A stretch of 64,000 nucleotides of DNA from positions 156,175-220,174 of the forward strand of contig NZ_VDZU01000002.1 in the NCBI RefSeq assembly GCF_007673525.1, given 5' to 3'. Position 1 is the stretch's first letter. The number at the start of each line of letters is the position of its first letter. The DNA comes from Fictibacillus phosphorivorans. GTDB taxonomy: Bacteria; Bacillota; Bacilli; Bacillales; Fictibacillaceae. The notes under the pieces are model-generated. The model saw only the letters and a list, made by a program, of their open reading frames with translations. It was not told where the DNA came from and did not search any database. The translations under genes and the position numbers were made by a program. Positions 8,798 to 16,929 of this stretch are shown here, in pieces.

Positions 8798-9610
8798 CTA
8801 CGCCAAGTTCTCAACTAACTTTACATTCTTAATTAGATCATACGTTAGACATACAGGTTTTCTCGTCCTCGGATCCACACCGATTTCTGCATCAATATGA
8901 AATACATTTCGTAGGACCGTACGTGTCATAACCTCATCAGCCGTTCCCTCTTTCATGATGGATCCATCTTTCATCGCGACCATATGGTGAGCAAAGCGAG
9001 CCGCGTGGTTCAAATCATGAATGACCATGACGATCGTTCTCTTCTCATCCCGGTTCAACTGGTATAACAATTCTAAAACTTCCAACTGGTGAGACAGATC
9101 CAAATATGTAGTCGGTTCATCCAACAAGATAATATCCGTTTCTTGAGCTAATGCCATCGCAATCCATACCCGCTGGCGTTGCCCACCTGAAAGCGCGTCT
9201 ACAGAACGATCTTTAAACTCGCGAACACCTGTAACGTCTAATGCCCAATCTATCACTTCAAAATCTTTTTTAGTAAGCTTTCCGAAGCCTTTTTGATAAG
9301 GAAATCTTCCGTAAGATACAAGTTCACCGACCGTAAGTCCTTCTGGTGAATCAGGTGACTGAGGAAGGATCGCCATTTTTTGAGCAATCTTTTTCGTAGA
9401 TTCTTTACTGACAGCTTTACCATCTAGATAAACAACACCGGATTTAGGATTTAGGATGCGTGACAACGTTTTTAAAACCGTTGACTTCCCGCAGCCATTC
9501 GGTCCGATGATTGTTGTAATCTTGCCGTCAGGAATGGAAATGTTAAGATCCTTTACGATGTCTTGTTCACCATATGAGATTTGCAAATCCTCAGCATACA
9601 GTCTAGACAC
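8798..9610 (-). CDS. fhuC: Siderophore ABC transporter ATP-binding protein
   Basis: A 270-residue ATPase with Walker A GPNGCGKST (about 36-44), Q-loop in ILPQSPDSPEGLTV, signature LSGGQRQRV (about 141) and Walker B IILLDEPTTYLD. It matches FhuC/FepC-type ATPases that energise FecCD permeases. It is the first gene of the iron-uptake locus and starts at GTG 9610 with a GGAGGG site. A Fur-box-like sequence lies about 60-80 bases upstream. The C-terminal DPRTRKPVCLTYD extension is usual in this subfamily. Confidence 0.88.
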   Translation of the reverse strand: MSRLYAEDLQISYGEQDIVKDLNISIPDGKITTIIGPNGCGKSTVLKTLSRILNPKSGVVYLDGKAVSKESTKKIAQKMAILPQSPDSPEGLTVGELVSYGRFPYQKGFGKLTKKDFEVIDWALDVTGVREFKDRSVDALSGGQRQRVWIAMALAQETDIILLDEPTTYLDLSHQLEVLELLYQLNRDEKRTIVMVIHDLNHAARFAHHMVAMKDGSIMKEGTADEVMTRTVLRNVFHIDAEIGVDPRTRKPVCLTYDLIKNVKLVENLA

Positions 9611-9669
9611 TTTATTCGCCCTCCTTTAAAACAGTAATTTGAAATATATTTAAAGCATTGGACTTAATT

Positions 9670-9688
9670 GAAAATGATTATCAATCTC
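9670..9688 (-). promoter_or_regulatory. Fur-box-like site ahead of fhuC
   Basis: GAAAATGATTATCAATCTC (plus-strand reading) matches the Fur 19 bp consensus at 15 positions, and a further TTATCATTTT follows directly, suggesting overlapping Fur dimers. It sits in the fhuC promoter region and predicts iron repression of the whole locus. Confidence 0.75.
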
Positions 9689-9741
9689 GTTATCATTTTA
9701 TTGGATATGTATGAGAGTGTCAACGGTAATTTTATTTTTAA

Positions 9742-9776
9742 TATAAAAAATCAGCCTTTGTCCTTCAAGGCTGATC
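9742..9776 (-). terminator. Terminator of the L,D-transpeptidase gene
   Basis: Arms TCAGCCTT (9751-9758) and AAGGCTGA (9767-9774) form a perfect 8 bp stem; on the minus strand TTTTTTATATT follows. Confidence 0.8.
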
Positions 9777-9785
9777 TGTCATTAT

Positions 9786-10532
9786 TTAAAACATCCCGAG
9801 CGCTTTCTTTGTCGCTGGACCTACCACACCATCAACTGTGAGCTTCTTAGCTTTTTGGAACTTGCGAACAGCGGCATCCGTATTGGCTCCAAAAACACCG
9901 TCGACTCCTTTAGTACTGTAGCCTAGATTCGTAAGTCTTCGTTGAAGCTCCATGACTTCGGCACCACGGCTACCCTTTTTTAGATTAACGACTGAGAATA
10001 CTGGCACTGTCGAACTGTTTGTTACCTTATATCCATTTGCTGCTGCTAGAGCAGGGAATGACTTACCAGAAGTTGTGATCACAACAGGGGTATTAACTGA
10101 AATCCTAGCATACAACCACTGCACCTCGTTGTTGTACATGCGGATACAGCCTGCGCTCACATACTTACCTATGGAACTTGCATTATTGTTTCCATGGATT
10201 GCGTACGTCGTGCCCCATGTTCCATTTGCGTTTAAGCCTAACCATCTGTTTCCTAAAGGATTCCGCGGATCTCCACCTGGAATGTTTCCTGTATAATAAG
10301 GCCGATTCGTGATCTTGTTTACAATTTTAAATTTACCTTCTGGCGTATACGAGGGTAGTTTACCTGTTGCTACTTTAAATACCTTTGATAGTTTATTATT
10401 CTCAAAATACGCTAACTGGTTTGTCGATTTATTTATGACGATAAATGATGAAGCTGCTGCCTTTGCTGGTTGAACTAGTAAGAACATGAAACCAAACATC
10501 AGTAATGCAATCAGTACTTTTTTCGTTTTCAT
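9786..10532 (-). CDS. Secreted L,D-transpeptidase with peptidoglycan-binding domain
   Basis: A 248-residue exported protein: signal peptide ending near AKAAA (residue 27), YkuD catalytic domain (about 29-155) and a C-terminal PG_binding_1 domain (about 183-246). The catalytic pattern HGNN...SAGCIRM gives His113 and Cys129. Such enzymes form 3-3 cross-links or attach groups to peptidoglycan stem peptides, and in Bacillus several act in spore cortex or envelope maintenance. The domain order (catalytic first, binding last) is less common than the LysM-YkuD order. It is monocistronic with its own terminator; no regulator is visible. Confidence 0.88.
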   Translation of the reverse strand: MKTKKVLIALLMFGFMFLLVQPAKAAASSFIVINKSTNQLAYFENNKLSKVFKVATGKLPSYTPEGKFKIVNKITNRPYYTGNIPGGDPRNPLGNRWLGLNANGTWGTTYAIHGNNNASSIGKYVSAGCIRMYNNEVQWLYARISVNTPVVITTSGKSFPALAAANGYKVTNSSTVPVFSVVNLKKGSRGAEVMELQRRLTNLGYSTKGVDGVFGANTDAAVRKFQKAKKLTVDGVVGPATKKALGMF

Positions 10533-10708
10533 TCCTTCTCTCCTATTCTTTATTGAAATAACAAATCCTCATATTCTATGCGAGGGTATAGGAGATGCAT
10601 TACTACTTTTATTAAAATTTAATCAAAAAAACATGAATATTAAGCTTGTACGATGAATAGACTGGTAGGTTATATTTGTCTTATACACATGAACAGAAAG
10701 AAGATGGA

Positions 10709-11245
10709 ATGATGCGAAATGTTATGTTAAAGAACAACCATAGAGTGGAAATTCGCGAAGCTGTAAGTGATGATGCAGAGAACATCATCGATTTTTATAA
10801 TGTGGTTGGCGGTGAAAGTGATTTTTTATCCTTTGGAGCTGGTGAATTCAAACGAGAAATAGAGGATTATAGTAATTACATTGTCTCTGTCTCGAATGAA
10901 CCTAATTCGATCATGCTGCTTGCGACAATCGGTTCAGAGATTATTGCGATCGCAACCATCAACTCCTCACAGAAGGAAAGAACGAAACATGTTGGAACAT
11001 TGGGGATTGTTGTTTCTAAAAAGTTTACGGGGTTGGGATTAGGAAAAGCTTTGATGGATGAACTTATAGAGTGGGCAAGACAAAATGGAATCACTCGAAA
11101 GATTAGTCTCGTAACAAACGAGCATAATACGAAGGCAATCGACCTTTATAAAAAGTTCGGTTTTGAAGAGGAAGGTTTGCTGAAACAAGATAACTTTATT
11201 AACGGAACATATCAGAACACGGTAATGATGGGGTTGATTTTATAG
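10709..11245 (+). CDS. GNAT-family N-acetyltransferase
   Basis: A 178-residue protein from ATG 10709 with the GNAT acetyl-CoA site VVSKKFTGLGLGKALMDELIEWA (motif A, G-x-G-x-G/A) and the C-terminal block NEHNTKAIDLYKKFGFEEEG (motif B), as in RimI/RimL-like enzymes. The start is uncertain: AGAAAGAAGATGG before ATG 10709/10712 resembles the anti-Shine-Dalgarno complement, while an upstream TTG at 10676 has a weaker TAGG site. It is monocistronic and convergent with yaaN. Substrate unknown. Confidence 0.75.
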   Translation: MMRNVMLKNNHRVEIREAVSDDAENIIDFYNVVGGESDFLSFGAGEFKREIEDYSNYIVSVSNEPNSIMLLATIGSEIIAIATINSSQKERTKHVGTLGIVVSKKFTGLGLGKALMDELIEWARQNGITRKISLVTNEHNTKAIDLYKKFGFEEEGLLKQDNFINGTYQNTVMMGLIL

Positions 11246-11246
11246 T

Positions 11247-11283
11247 AAAAGGTACCTGCATTTAAGCAGGTACCTCTTTTATT
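11247..11283. terminator. Bidirectional terminator between the acetyltransferase and yaaN
   Basis: A perfect 10 bp stem AGGTACCTGC / GCAGGTACCT (11250-11259, 11266-11275) is flanked by A-rich and T-rich runs on the two sides, and it lies between convergent genes. Confidence 0.85.
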
Positions 11284-12455
11284 TACTCACCTTTAATCTC
11301 AAGCAGCTTCTGCCTCAATCCGATTTCCATCGTAGCCAGCTCTTCTTCTGCAAGACGTCGTTTCACTCGTCCTTCTTCTTGAATACGCAGTGTCTCTTCT
11401 AGTGTTGAAAGAAGATTCTCTTGTGTTTTCTTTAACGTTTCAATATCAATCAAGCCGCGTTCGTTTTCTTTTGCGGTTTCGATCGTATTGGTTTTTAACA
11501 TCTCAGCATTTTTTAGTAAAAGCTCGTTCGTTGTTTTGGAAACTTGTTTTTGAGCTTCTACTGCATTACGCTGTCTGATTAACGTTAGTGCAATAGCGAC
11601 TTGGTTCTTCCACAACGGAATAGCCGTCATGATGGATGATTGAATTTTTTCTACAAGCGCTTGGTTCGTGTTTTGAATGAGTCGGATCTGTGGTGCACTT
11701 TGGATCGTGATCTCACGACTCAATTTTAAGTCATGAACACGCTTATCTAGTCGGTCAGCAAACTGGACCATGTCATTTACTTCTTGGAACTTCATCTGAT
11801 CGTTCGTCTGTTCAGCTACTCTTCTCATCTCAGGGATCGTCACTTGGTTTAACTCATCCAGCTTAAGTTCTCCTGCTGCTATATATACGTTCAACGCTTG
11901 AAAGTACTCTTTGTTGTTTTCGTACAGTTTTTCAAGCATGACGATGTCGGACATGAGAACATTCTTGCTGCCGTCTAGCTTTACCGAAATACGATCAATC
12001 TGAGCTCCTGTTTTTTGATATTTCGATAGGACCTCCTGAACAGAGCCTGAAATCTTTCCAAACATGCGGCCGATCAATGTAGGTTTGTTTGATTTTAGTT
12101 CTTCAGGATTTACATCTTGAAGCTTCCTCATTAGATCTCCAATGATCTCACCGATTTGTCCAGTATCTTTCTTTTTCACATGATCGAGCATGGTGTTCGA
12201 AAAGGAATGAAGCTTTGCCTGTGCAGGTGCTCCGTATGTGATCATCGTCTGGTGGTTCGTTGGGTCGATCTGCTTCGCCAGCTGATACGCTTTTTCTTTA
12301 TTTTCTTCTGGGAGAACATCTATTAATCGTACCTGTTTGTTTTCATTCGAAGGCACAGTTGCTTCTTGCTGTTCGCCAAAAGGGTTAGCCAACAAGTCAT
12401 CCATTAGATTTGTCGGTTCATCTGAATGATTAAGGGGTGCATTATTTTCTTTCAT
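11283..12455 (-). CDS. yaaN: TelA/YaaN-type toxic anion resistance family protein
   Basis: A 390-residue soluble, helix-rich protein of the TelA family (B. subtilis YaaN, 386 residues). The N-terminal ~70 residues are acidic and loosely conserved; the remainder is an almost continuous helical, coiled-coil-like region. TelA proteins are linked to resistance to tellurite, antibiotics and cell-envelope stress, but no enzymatic mechanism is settled. The start overlaps the end of xpaC by 14 bases, repeating the xpaC-yaaN pairing of B. subtilis and supporting joint function. Confidence 0.85.
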   Translation of the reverse strand: MKENNAPLNHSDEPTNLMDDLLANPFGEQQEATVPSNENKQVRLIDVLPEENKEKAYQLAKQIDPTNHQTMITYGAPAQAKLHSFSNTMLDHVKKKDTGQIGEIIGDLMRKLQDVNPEELKSNKPTLIGRMFGKISGSVQEVLSKYQKTGAQIDRISVKLDGSKNVLMSDIVMLEKLYENNKEYFQALNVYIAAGELKLDELNQVTIPEMRRVAEQTNDQMKFQEVNDMVQFADRLDKRVHDLKLSREITIQSAPQIRLIQNTNQALVEKIQSSIMTAIPLWKNQVAIALTLIRQRNAVEAQKQVSKTTNELLLKNAEMLKTNTIETAKENERGLIDIETLKKTQENLLSTLEETLRIQEEGRVKRRLAEEELATMEIGLRQKLLEIKGE

Positions 12456-13107
12456 TTATATCGCCTGCCTTTTTTATGGATTGTGAGTCATTCTGGGATT
12501 TAATCGAGTACTTCGCTACATCGATCTCATAATGTAGGTCATCTATATCATTTGACAGTACTTGGTATAAATCCTTTTCGATCTGATCGATCAGTTCGTC
12601 GAGAGTTCTTTTCGTTTCTACCAATGATTGCGTCAATTCTTTTGATTTTCTTGGCTGCGAGGATAGAAACATATATTTCTCGGTAAGCTCAACAGCTGAA
12701 TCTAAATGAGAAAAATAGAATTGTTCTGCTTGGTAAAAACGTCTTGGTTCTTTTTGTGTTAAACTCTGGATCTTTCTAACTACACGTACAAGGTCCGCTC
12801 TTTGTTTTAAAGTTGGCAGGTCTCGGACTGAAAACATCGCTTTTTGCAGTCTATAGATCTTAGGCTTTGCTTCATCTAAGTTCTTTCTGATGTATTTATA
12901 CTCTCTTCTAGATAAGTGATGTTCACTGAGAAATCTCTGTTTTTGAAGAAGTCCTGTTGCTGTGTATGCGGCAGCTCCTCCAGCTACTGCAATGCCTGAC
13001 GACAAAAGGTAGGTCTGGTCATACCCGATAATACTTGCCAGCCATACTCCTACTGAAGCTGGGATAGCAACAAACATGCGGATAAAAAAAGCTAAAAATC
13101 CGTTCAT
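12442..13107 (-). CDS. xpaC: XpaC-like 5-bromo-4-chloroindolyl phosphate hydrolysis family protein
   Basis: A 221-residue protein with two N-terminal membrane segments (about 3-25 and 32-52, the latter Gly/Ala-rich) followed by a helical cytoplasmic domain. Size, topology and position before yaaN match XpaC. The family name comes from an indicator-substrate phenotype; no phosphatase motif is visible here, so catalysis is doubtful and a membrane-anchoring partner for YaaN is at least as likely. The ATG at 13107 has an AGGAG site. The upstream 916 bases carry no clear gene. Confidence 0.8.
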   Translation of the reverse strand: MNGFLAFFIRMFVAIPASVGVWLASIIGYDQTYLLSSGIAVAGGAAAYTATGLLQKQRFLSEHHLSRREYKYIRKNLDEAKPKIYRLQKAMFSVRDLPTLKQRADLVRVVRKIQSLTQKEPRRFYQAEQFYFSHLDSAVELTEKYMFLSSQPRKSKELTQSLVETKRTLDELIDQIEKDLYQVLSNDIDDLHYEIDVAKYSIKSQNDSQSIKKAGDINERK

Positions 13108-13334
13108 TGTAATCGACTCCTGACATAAACTCTTTACTATTCATACGGATATAGTGGTTTCTGAGTTTCGTTTTCATTAAAAAAGTTCATATATACTATG
13201 TTTCTATTATTACCTTATCGAAACCTTCCTAAAATAACCATGGCTTTAAGAAGTAATGTGTTCTAAGACTTGAGGCGTATATATAAAAACTCAAAATTGG
13301 AGTTGATTAATCAAATTTAGGATATAAACAAAAC

Positions 13335-13375
13335 AAAGACGCTGAATATGTATACATCACATAAACAGCGCCTTT
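13335..13375 (-). terminator. Terminator-like hairpin in the xpaC upstream region, no assigned gene
   Basis: Arms AAAGACGCTG (13335-13344) and CAGCGCCTTT (13366-13375) pair with one mismatch, and on the minus strand TTGTTTTGTTTATA follows. A minus-strand transcript from the repeat region 13524-13758 would end here, although no recognisable gene lies there. The 13108-13334 stretch holds only the presumed xpaC promoter region. Confidence 0.55.
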
Positions 13376-13523
13376 AGCTTAAACTCACTTTATTCACTTA
13401 AACGTTCTTTCCTTTCTTACTAATACACAAATGCTAGTTATTGTCCCTAACTAGACTTCAATTAATTGTTCGTTCAATCAATTGTCTTGCATTAGATCTT
13501 ATTTTTCCTCTACTTCTGGTAAA

Positions 13524-13758
13524 TTCCCACACGCCCACATGCTGCGAAAATAGTTTTCACGGGCTATTTCCATCTGCAACACGATCTTAGCATGCTTCGC
13601 TCACATACGTCATTGGAATCATCCTCTTTCGTTATGTGTATTTGCGCGTTCCCACATATCCACACATCTCGAAATCAGTTTTCACTGGCTGATCTCTAAC
13701 TGGATGCGATTTGATATGCTTCGCTTACTTATTTCATTGGAATCACGCCTTCCTTTAT
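13524..13758 (-). repeat. Two degenerate ~110 bp direct repeats, period ~125 bp
   Basis: Copy A (13524-13633) and copy B (13649-13758) share TTCCCACA, CGAAA..AGTTTTCAC.GGCT, ATGCTTCGCT.AC and CATTGGAATCA in the same order; about two thirds of positions agree. Read on the minus strand, both give related peptide pieces broken by stops or frame changes (copy A: VSEAC then ENYFRSMWACGN; copy B: VSEAY then SEN-FRDVWICGN). The stretch 13759-14023 is AT-rich, with nothing recognisable except the ribosome site of the next gene. Decayed coding remnants or a structured RNA are both possible. Confidence 0.7.
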
Positions 13759-14023
13759 TTGAAGTAGTGTTTCTTTGTTAACTACATATTAACTCATTCT
13801 AAATTTTATTTAAATATTCAGAATAATCAATATTATGTGATTTAGGGTGTATTTATTCCTCTTTTTTAAGCCATACTCCTTCATTCGTAAAATTTCTTTT
13901 TATTTCATCATATTTCAACAATTTAAATAATAAATGTGTATTTTTAGGCTATCACCTATTCCATCATCGTTACATAACATGCAAGTAGAAACACAACTAC
14001 AAAAAAGAGGAGTGTTTTGAACC

Positions 14024-15127
14024 TTGACTGGAAAAATCCTAAATTATTATGCTGGCGGCAATACGGCTAGAGGTTTTCACAACTTATTTACATCAAATCT
14101 TAGTGGTCTTGATCGTCTCTATATTTTAAAAGGCGGACCTGGCACTGGTAAGTCGACACTTATGAAAGCGGTCGGGGAAAAGTGGAACAACGAAGGCTAT
14201 GATATAGAATACATTCATTGCGCTTCAGACAACGGTTCGATTGATGGTTTGATCATCAGAGAACTCGGCATCGGAATTGTAGATGGCACTTCTCCACATG
14301 TTATTGAACCAAAAGCCCCTGGGGCGGTTGAGGAATACGTGAATTTAGGTGAAGCGTGGGATTCTAAAAAACTCCTAAACAAAAAAGCGGAAATATTAAA
14401 GATTACAGATTCAATTTCTGCTGATTATCAGAAAGCATATGCGACTTTCCATGAAGCGCTCCTCATTCATGATGAATGGGAAGAAATCTATATTATGAAT
14501 ATGAATTATGAAAAAGCTAATGAAATTACAGATGAACTGATGCATCAATTTTTTTCTAAAAAAGTAAATAAAGCCGCGAACGTTTATCACCGTTTTTTAG
14601 GAGCAGCTACCCCAAAAGGTGCAGTCGATTTTGTTCCAAACTTAACAGAAGGTCTAGAAAAAAGATTCTTCATTAAGGGAAGACCTGGATCTGGAAAATC
14701 AACACTGCTAAAAAAGTTAGCTGCAAATGCCGAGGCTTCAGGGTATGATGTTGAAATTTATCATTGTGGGTTCGATCCGAACAGTTTGGATATGGTGATC
14801 GTAAGAGAGCTCGGCTTTGCGATTTTTGATAGTACAGCACCTCATGAGTATTTTCCTGAACGTAAAGGTGACTCCATCATAGATATGTATGAAAAGACGA
14901 TAAAAAAAGGAACGGATGAAAAATTCTTTGATAATCTAAAAGAAATCAGCGGCCGTTATTCAAAAAAAATGAAAGAAGCTATCGGATATTTAGCAGATGC
15001 AAAAAGTAAGCACGATGATTTAGAAAAGATCTATATAGCTGCGATGAATTTTTCAAAGATCGACAAAATTCACAAGAAAATTGATTTAGAAATTGAAAAA
15101 CTAACCGCTGCACAACAACAAAAATAA
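14024..15127 (+). CDS. Two-P-loop ATPase of the PRK06851 type, internally duplicated
   Basis: A 367-residue soluble protein made of two related halves. Each has a Walker A (GGPGTGKST 37-45 and GRPGSGKST 219-227) followed at the same distance by EYIHC/EIYHC, a D-rich segment, and REL G-I/F (RELGIGIVDGTSPH and RELGFAIFDSTAPH). A charged helical stretch follows each half. The family is annotated as an ATPase of unknown function. The start is TTG 14024, placed by AGAGGAG about 11 bases upstream. It is a single gene with its own terminator and no partner, so its role is unknown. Confidence 0.75.
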   Translation: MTGKILNYYAGGNTARGFHNLFTSNLSGLDRLYILKGGPGTGKSTLMKAVGEKWNNEGYDIEYIHCASDNGSIDGLIIRELGIGIVDGTSPHVIEPKAPGAVEEYVNLGEAWDSKKLLNKKAEILKITDSISADYQKAYATFHEALLIHDEWEEIYIMNMNYEKANEITDELMHQFFSKKVNKAANVYHRFLGAATPKGAVDFVPNLTEGLEKRFFIKGRPGSGKSTLLKKLAANAEASGYDVEIYHCGFDPNSLDMVIVRELGFAIFDSTAPHEYFPERKGDSIIDMYEKTIKKGTDEKFFDNLKEISGRYSKKMKEAIGYLADAKSKHDDLEKIYIAAMNFSKIDKIHKKIDLEIEKLTAAQQQK

Positions 15128-15134
15128 GGTTTGG

Positions 15135-15170
15135 AACAGCCACTATTTTGAGGATGGTGGCTGTTTTGTT
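15135..15170 (+). terminator. Terminator of the two-P-loop ATPase gene
   Basis: Arms AACAGCCAC (15135-15143) and GTGGCTGTT (15157-15165) form a 9 bp stem followed by TTGTTATG. Confidence 0.75.
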
Positions 15171-15215
15171 ATGATGATCATAAGACAATCTTACATATGG
15201 AGGACAGGTTTAGTG

Positions 15216-15668
15216 ATGGATACAGAACATACAAAAGCTGTTGAAGACCTATATTTTAACTTCTTACACGCGTGGAACGATCGGAATTCACGTGCTATGG
15301 CTGATTATTTTACTGAAGATGGCGAGATGGTTGGATATGATGGAAGCCAGGCATTCGGTCCTGAAGAGATTCATGCTCATCTCGAGCCCATTTTCAGCAG
15401 CTTCCCAACTCCACCTTATTACGCAAAAGTGAAGAGCGTTTCTTTCTTAAGTGATGATGCTGTCATGGTTCGTGCTATTGCTGGCATGGTACCAGTAGGA
15501 AAAACGGAATTATCTCCGGAACTGAACACGCATCATACAGTGATTGCAGTTAAGAATGATGAAAAATGGTTCATCAAACTTTTTCAAAACACACCTGCTC
15601 AATATCACGGACGTCCTGAACTTTTAGAACAGATGACGGAAGAGCTTCGTGCCTTACTCCCTAAATAA
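15216..15668 (+). CDS. SnoaL-like / SgcJ-EcaC family protein
   Basis: A 150-residue protein with the cone-shaped NTF2/SnoaL-like fold signature: helix AVEDLYFNFLHAWNDRNSRAMADYFTEDGEM, then GPEEIHAHL and the beta-rich C-terminal half with HHTVIAVKNDEKWFIKLFQNTP. Members include cyclases and ketosteroid isomerase-like proteins, but most are uncharacterised. I start at ATG 15216, with GGAGG 15199-15203 upstream; an adjacent GTG at 15213 is possible. It is a single gene with terminators on both sides. Function unknown. Confidence 0.65.
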   Translation: MDTEHTKAVEDLYFNFLHAWNDRNSRAMADYFTEDGEMVGYDGSQAFGPEEIHAHLEPIFSSFPTPPYYAKVKSVSFLSDDAVMVRAIAGMVPVGKTELSPELNTHHTVIAVKNDEKWFIKLFQNTPAQYHGRPELLEQMTEELRALLPK

Positions 15669-15676
15669 GCACAACA

Positions 15677-15705
15677 AAACCCGCTTGAACTACAGCGGGT
15701 TTCTT
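15677..15705. terminator. Bidirectional terminator
   Basis: Perfect stem AAACCCGCT / AGCGGGTTT (15677-15685, 15694-15702) between the convergent SnoaL-like gene and small membrane protein gene. Confidence 0.85.
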
Positions 15706-15712
15706 TGTATCT

Positions 15713-15901
15713 TTATTTTCTTAAAATTTCTTTGAGCCCTTTATAAATCAACACAGCTCCAAATACGAGAACAGTTAAAACCGCAATAATTTTAACAGCT
15801 GGACCGAATGCGGCTAAAAACGTGCCGCCTAGTGGAAGTGCAAGTAGAAAATAACCAGCTAACAAAGCACCAATGAGTGTTAATACGTTTGTATTAGACA
15901 T
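15713..15901 (-). CDS. Small two-span membrane protein, unknown
   Basis: A 62-residue protein with two hydrophobic segments (about 7-29 and 35-54) and a basic C-terminus (YKGLKEILRK). A clear GGAGG ribosome site with good spacing before ATG 15901 supports expression. Similar short Gly/Ala/Val-rich membrane proteins are common and unnamed in Bacillaceae. It lies downstream of mqnD and the 21 bp repeat array, on the same strand. Confidence 0.6.
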   Translation of the reverse strand: MSNTNVLTLIGALLAGYFLLALPLGGTFLAAFGPAVKIIAVLTVLVFGAVLIYKGLKEILRK

Positions 15902-15985
15902 ATTGCGCCTCCTTATAACAGTTTTTCTTCTCGTTATAAGGTATGCGCCGATGTGGAGAGTGGTTAATATTGATAAAAGCTGTTC

Positions 15986-16080
15986 ACTGTCGACTTTTTA
16001 TCATTTACTGTCCACTTTCGTACTTTTACTGTCCACTTATTACAATTTACTGTCCACTTTCGTATTTTTACTGTCCATTC
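15986..16080 (-). repeat. Tandem 21 bp repeat directly behind mqnD, five units
   Basis: Units begin at 15986, 16007, 16028, 16049 and 16070, exactly 21 bp apart, each starting ACTGTCCACTT on the plus strand (first unit ACTGTCGACTT). The minus-strand core is AAGTGGACAGTAAA. The array ends where the mqnD stop codon begins (16081). Because 21 is a multiple of three and the array lacks stops, the mqnD frame stays open for 36 codons after its TAA, giving heptads of the form WTVxxxK. No such unit occurs in the other two 21 bp arrays, which have different sequences. Confidence 0.9.
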
Positions 16081-16929
16081 TTAACTCTTCAATAGATTCG
16101 TATAATCCTTCTTCGGCACGATGCCTTCTTCTCCAGCACGGTTCAATAGAGTTGTAATCGCCTCGAAGCCCTTGTCTCCAAGATCAGCGGTAAAATCATT
16201 CACATACAGATCAATATGGGATTTTGCAACGTCCTCTGAGAGTTCGCTCGCGTGCTGCATCACATACTCTCTTGATGCCTCAGGATTTCGCCACGCATAC
16301 TCTACTGATTCACGAATCCACCCTGTAATAGACTCTAAATCTAGTGAACGGCGCGCGATGATCGCTCCGAGTGGAATGGGCAGTCCCGTATCTTCTTCCC
16401 ACCAGCTACCCATATCGGCCAACAGATTCAATCCGTAGTTTTGATACGTAAAGCGAGCTTCATGGATGACAAGACCTGCATCAATCTTGCCGTCTTTTAC
16501 AGCAGGCATGATCTCATTAAACGGCATAACGATAATCTCTCCCACCCCGCCAGGTACATTTTGAGCTGCCCATAAACGGAACAGCATGTAGGCTGTAGAG
16601 CGCTCACTCGGAACTGCCACCTTTGCTCCGGATAGCATGTCTGGTGTAACTTCACCTGGATGATTCACAAGTACTAACGGACCACATCCACGACCGAGTG
16701 CCCCTCCGCATGGAAGCAGAGCATATTTGTCCAAGACATAAGGAAGCGCTGCGTATGAGATCTTTAAAATATCAAGTTCATCTGACTCAGCGGCTAAGCC
16801 GTTTGTAATATCAATATCTGCATATGTAACATCAAAATCTGGAGCCCCAGAAACAAGACCATGAACCAATGCATGAAAAACAAACGTGTCATTGGGACAA
16901 GGTGAAAACGCAATACTCATTTTACTCAT
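16081..16929 (-). CDS. mqnD: 1,4-dihydroxy-6-naphthoate synthase (futalosine menaquinone pathway)
   Basis: A 282-residue protein with the MqnA/MqnD family start SIAFSPCPNDTFVFHALVHG and the central GAIIARRSL block, a fold related to periplasmic binding proteins. MqnD converts cyclic de-hypoxanthine futalosine to 1,4-dihydroxy-6-naphthoate, which is later made into menaquinone. Its ATG overlaps the stop of mqnB and a GGAGG site inside mqnB serves it. MqnB and MqnD act at neighbouring steps, which supports both calls. mqnA, mqnC and mqnE are not in the window. Confidence 0.88.
   Translation of the reverse strand: MSKMSIAFSPCPNDTFVFHALVHGLVSGAPDFDVTYADIDITNGLAAESDELDILKISYAALPYVLDKYALLPCGGALGRGCGPLVLVNHPGEVTPDMLSGAKVAVPSERSTAYMLFRLWAAQNVPGGVGEIIVMPFNEIMPAVKDGKIDAGLVIHEARFTYQNYGLNLLADMGSWWEEDTGLPIPLGAIIARRSLDLESITGWIRESVEYAWRNPEASREYVMQHASELSEDVAKSHIDLYVNDFTADLGDKGFEAITTLLNRAGEEGIVPKKDYTNLLKS

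Noticed and set aside
9952..10296. 114-codon plus-strand frame inside the L,D-transpeptidase gene
   Set aside because: Antisense shadow of a well-supported coding region; no ribosome site.
15986..16080. 21 bp arrays considered as CRISPR
   Set aside because: Units are contiguous without spacers, are shorter than known CRISPR repeats and no cas gene is in the window.
15873..16157. Plus-strand reading frame of 94 codons with LLSTF-type heptads
   Set aside because: It is open only because the 21 bp repeat has a period divisible by three; it has no ribosome site and overlaps mqnD.
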